DNA of 64,000 bases. Source: Planctomycetota bacterium. GTDB lineage: Bacteria > Planctomycetota > Phycisphaerae > SM23-33 > FEN-1343. The position numbers were made by a program, and so were the translations under genes. The notes beneath the pieces are model-generated. The model saw only the letters and a list, made by a program, of their open reading frames with translations, did not search any database and was not told the origin of the DNA. How positions within the stretch are numbered: the first letter of the stretch is position 1; every line of letters starts with the position of its first letter. Positions 63,053 through 64,000 of this stretch are shown one piece after another. Location: assembly GCA_012514895.1 (NCBI GenBank), contig JAAYZK010000188.1:1-64000 (forward strand). Direction: 5' to 3'.

Positions 63053-64000
63053 GTGGATGAGCCTCGCCCCCGACATGATCCGTACGCCGCCTTCCGCGTC
63101 CCCGCGTTCCGCCGCCTGCTGATCGGCGGGCAGATCGTGCGCATCGGCACCAGCGGGCAGGCCCTGGCGATCAGTTGGGAGATGTTCCAGCGGACGAGGG
63201 ATCCGATGGCCCTGGGGCTGGTCGGGCTGGTGCAGGCGATCCCGATGCTCCTGCTGACCCTGCCGGCCGGCTACCTGGCCGACGTGCTGGACCGTCGCAG
63301 GCTGATGGTGGCGGGCATGCTGCTGACCAGCGCCACCAGCTTGGGTCTTGCGGCATTCAGTTGGATGGAAGGCTCGATCGCGATCATGTACGTCCTGCTG
63401 TTCATCGACCGGGCGGCCCTGCAGTTGGCGTGGCCGGCTTCGGCGTCGCTGCTGCCGCTGATCGTCCCGGCCGAGACGTTCGAGAACGCCATGAAGTGGC
63501 GGACGAGCCTGGGGCAGATCTCCAACGTGATCGGCCCGGTGGTGGGGGGGTTCCTCATTGCCTGGTCGATTCCGGCGGCGTACCTGCTCAGCGCCGCCTC
63601 GACGCTGGCGAACATCGTCCTGCTGCTGTCGATCGACATCCCCGACGCGCCGCGGGCGGTCCGGGGGCGGATGATCCGCCAGGTCGCCGAGGGCGTGGCG
63701 TTCGTGTGGCGCCGCAAGGTGCTGCTGGGGGCGATCTCGCTGGACCTGTTCGGCGTCCTGCTGGGCGGGGCGGTCTACCTGCTGCCGATGTACGTGGACG
63801 GCATCATCGACCTGTCGGGCACCGGCCTGTCGCCCGAGAAGGCCCTGGGCTGGCTGCGGTTCGCCCCGGCCGCCGGGGCGCTGGTCATGGCCCTGATCCT
63901 CACCCACGCCCCGCCCTTCCGCCGGGCCGGCCGCACCATGCTGCTGGCCGTCGCCAGCTTCGGGGCCGCGACCATCGTGTTCGGCTTCTCGCGGAATTTC
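63053..64000 (+). CDS. MFS transporter (EntS/MFS_3 type), 3' end beyond the window
   Basis: The first 316 codons of a membrane transporter; it is cut by the right edge. It starts at GTG 63053, with no strong ribosome binding site. FRRLLIGGQIVRIGTSGQALA is transmembrane helix 1, and GYLADVLDRRRLMVAGML is the helix 2-3 loop with the DxxxRR signature of MFS. PASASLLPLIVPAETFENAMKW is the region before helix 5 in EntS-type exporters. At least eight hydrophobic helices are visible. Probably an exporter of a small molecule. Confidence 0.88.
   Translation, partial: MDEPRPRHDPYAAFRVPAFRRLLIGGQIVRIGTSGQALAISWEMFQRTRDPMALGLVGLVQAIPMLLLTLPAGYLADVLDRRRLMVAGMLLTSATSLGLAAFSWMEGSIAIMYVLLFIDRAALQLAWPASASLLPLIVPAETFENAMKWRTSLGQISNVIGPVVGGFLIAWSIPAAYLLSAASTLANIVLLLSIDIPDAPRAVRGRMIRQVAEGVAFVWRRKVLLGAISLDLFGVLLGGAVYLLPMYVDGIIDLSGTGLSPEKALGWLRFAPAAGALVMALILTHAPPFRRAGRTMLLAVASFGAATIVFGFSRNF

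Overview
The window is one contiguous, very GC-rich stretch of bacterial chromosome. It most likely comes from a planctomycete, probably of the Phycisphaerae type. The evidence is the family content: two giant secreted proteins with an N-terminal LEPR-like motif (LEPKLMLSA, LEPLERRVLLAA), two more exported proteins ending in dockerin-type repeats (DLDDFVILKNNFG) with one PEP-CTERM tail, a DUF4838 protein, and several URO-D, GHL6, DegT and Gfo/Idh/MocA enzymes. No rRNA, tRNA, CRISPR array, insertion sequence or phage gene was seen. The high GC makes very long open frames on the wrong strand, and these are left out.

Layout, left to right. (1) 1-14118: three minus-strand exported proteins: a VWA/SdrD-like surface protein cut by the left edge, a DUF4838 protein, and a 1,903-residue protein with four P-domains and C-terminal dockerin repeats. 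Each has a readable promoter; that of the VWA protein is embedded in a perfect 14-bp inverted repeat and followed by a foldable leader. (2) 14214-19361: a URO-D-like / beta-helix / DegT aminotransferase operon with a divergent AraC-type regulator. (3) 19436-29448: a copper-type P-ATPase and a signalling block (TPR protein, histidine kinase, OmpR-type regulator, a PAS-PAS-kinase-receiver hybrid and a stand-alone receiver protein). (4) 29585-40266: an alpha-glucan/trehalose island, malQ-glgX-treY-treZ on plus, facing treT-mscS on minus. (5) 40362-48285: a tight five-gene minus-strand operon (AdoMetDC-like protein, GNAT protein, ATP-grasp ligase, fold-III PLP decarboxylase, exported agmatine-deiminase-like enzyme) behind a sigma-54 type promoter, with a divergent sigma-54 activator and three related dyads between; then a DksA/TraR-like protein. 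(6) 48164-57494: a DRE-TIM acyltransferase behind a second sigma-54 type promoter, a PIG-L / glycosyltransferase / GH100-like cluster and a cupin / GHL6 / Gfo-Idh-MocA cluster. (7) 57515-64000: two small dockerin proteins, a TauE-type permease, WrbA, a nitroreductase-like protein and an MFS transporter cut by the right edge.

How the parts work together. The glucan/trehalose island can turn storage alpha-glucan into trehalose (GlgX debranching, TreY, TreZ) with MalQ recycling short dextrins; TreT gives a second trehalose route and MscS a turgor release valve, so osmotic adaptation is the likely theme. The operon at 40362-45580 is the best candidate for an undescribed system. It pairs two chemically different decarboxylase folds with a ligase, an acyl/aminoacyltransferase-like protein and an exported deiminase, all apparently under sigma-54 control; an arginine- or polyamine-derived amide is the working hypothesis, not a demonstrated product.
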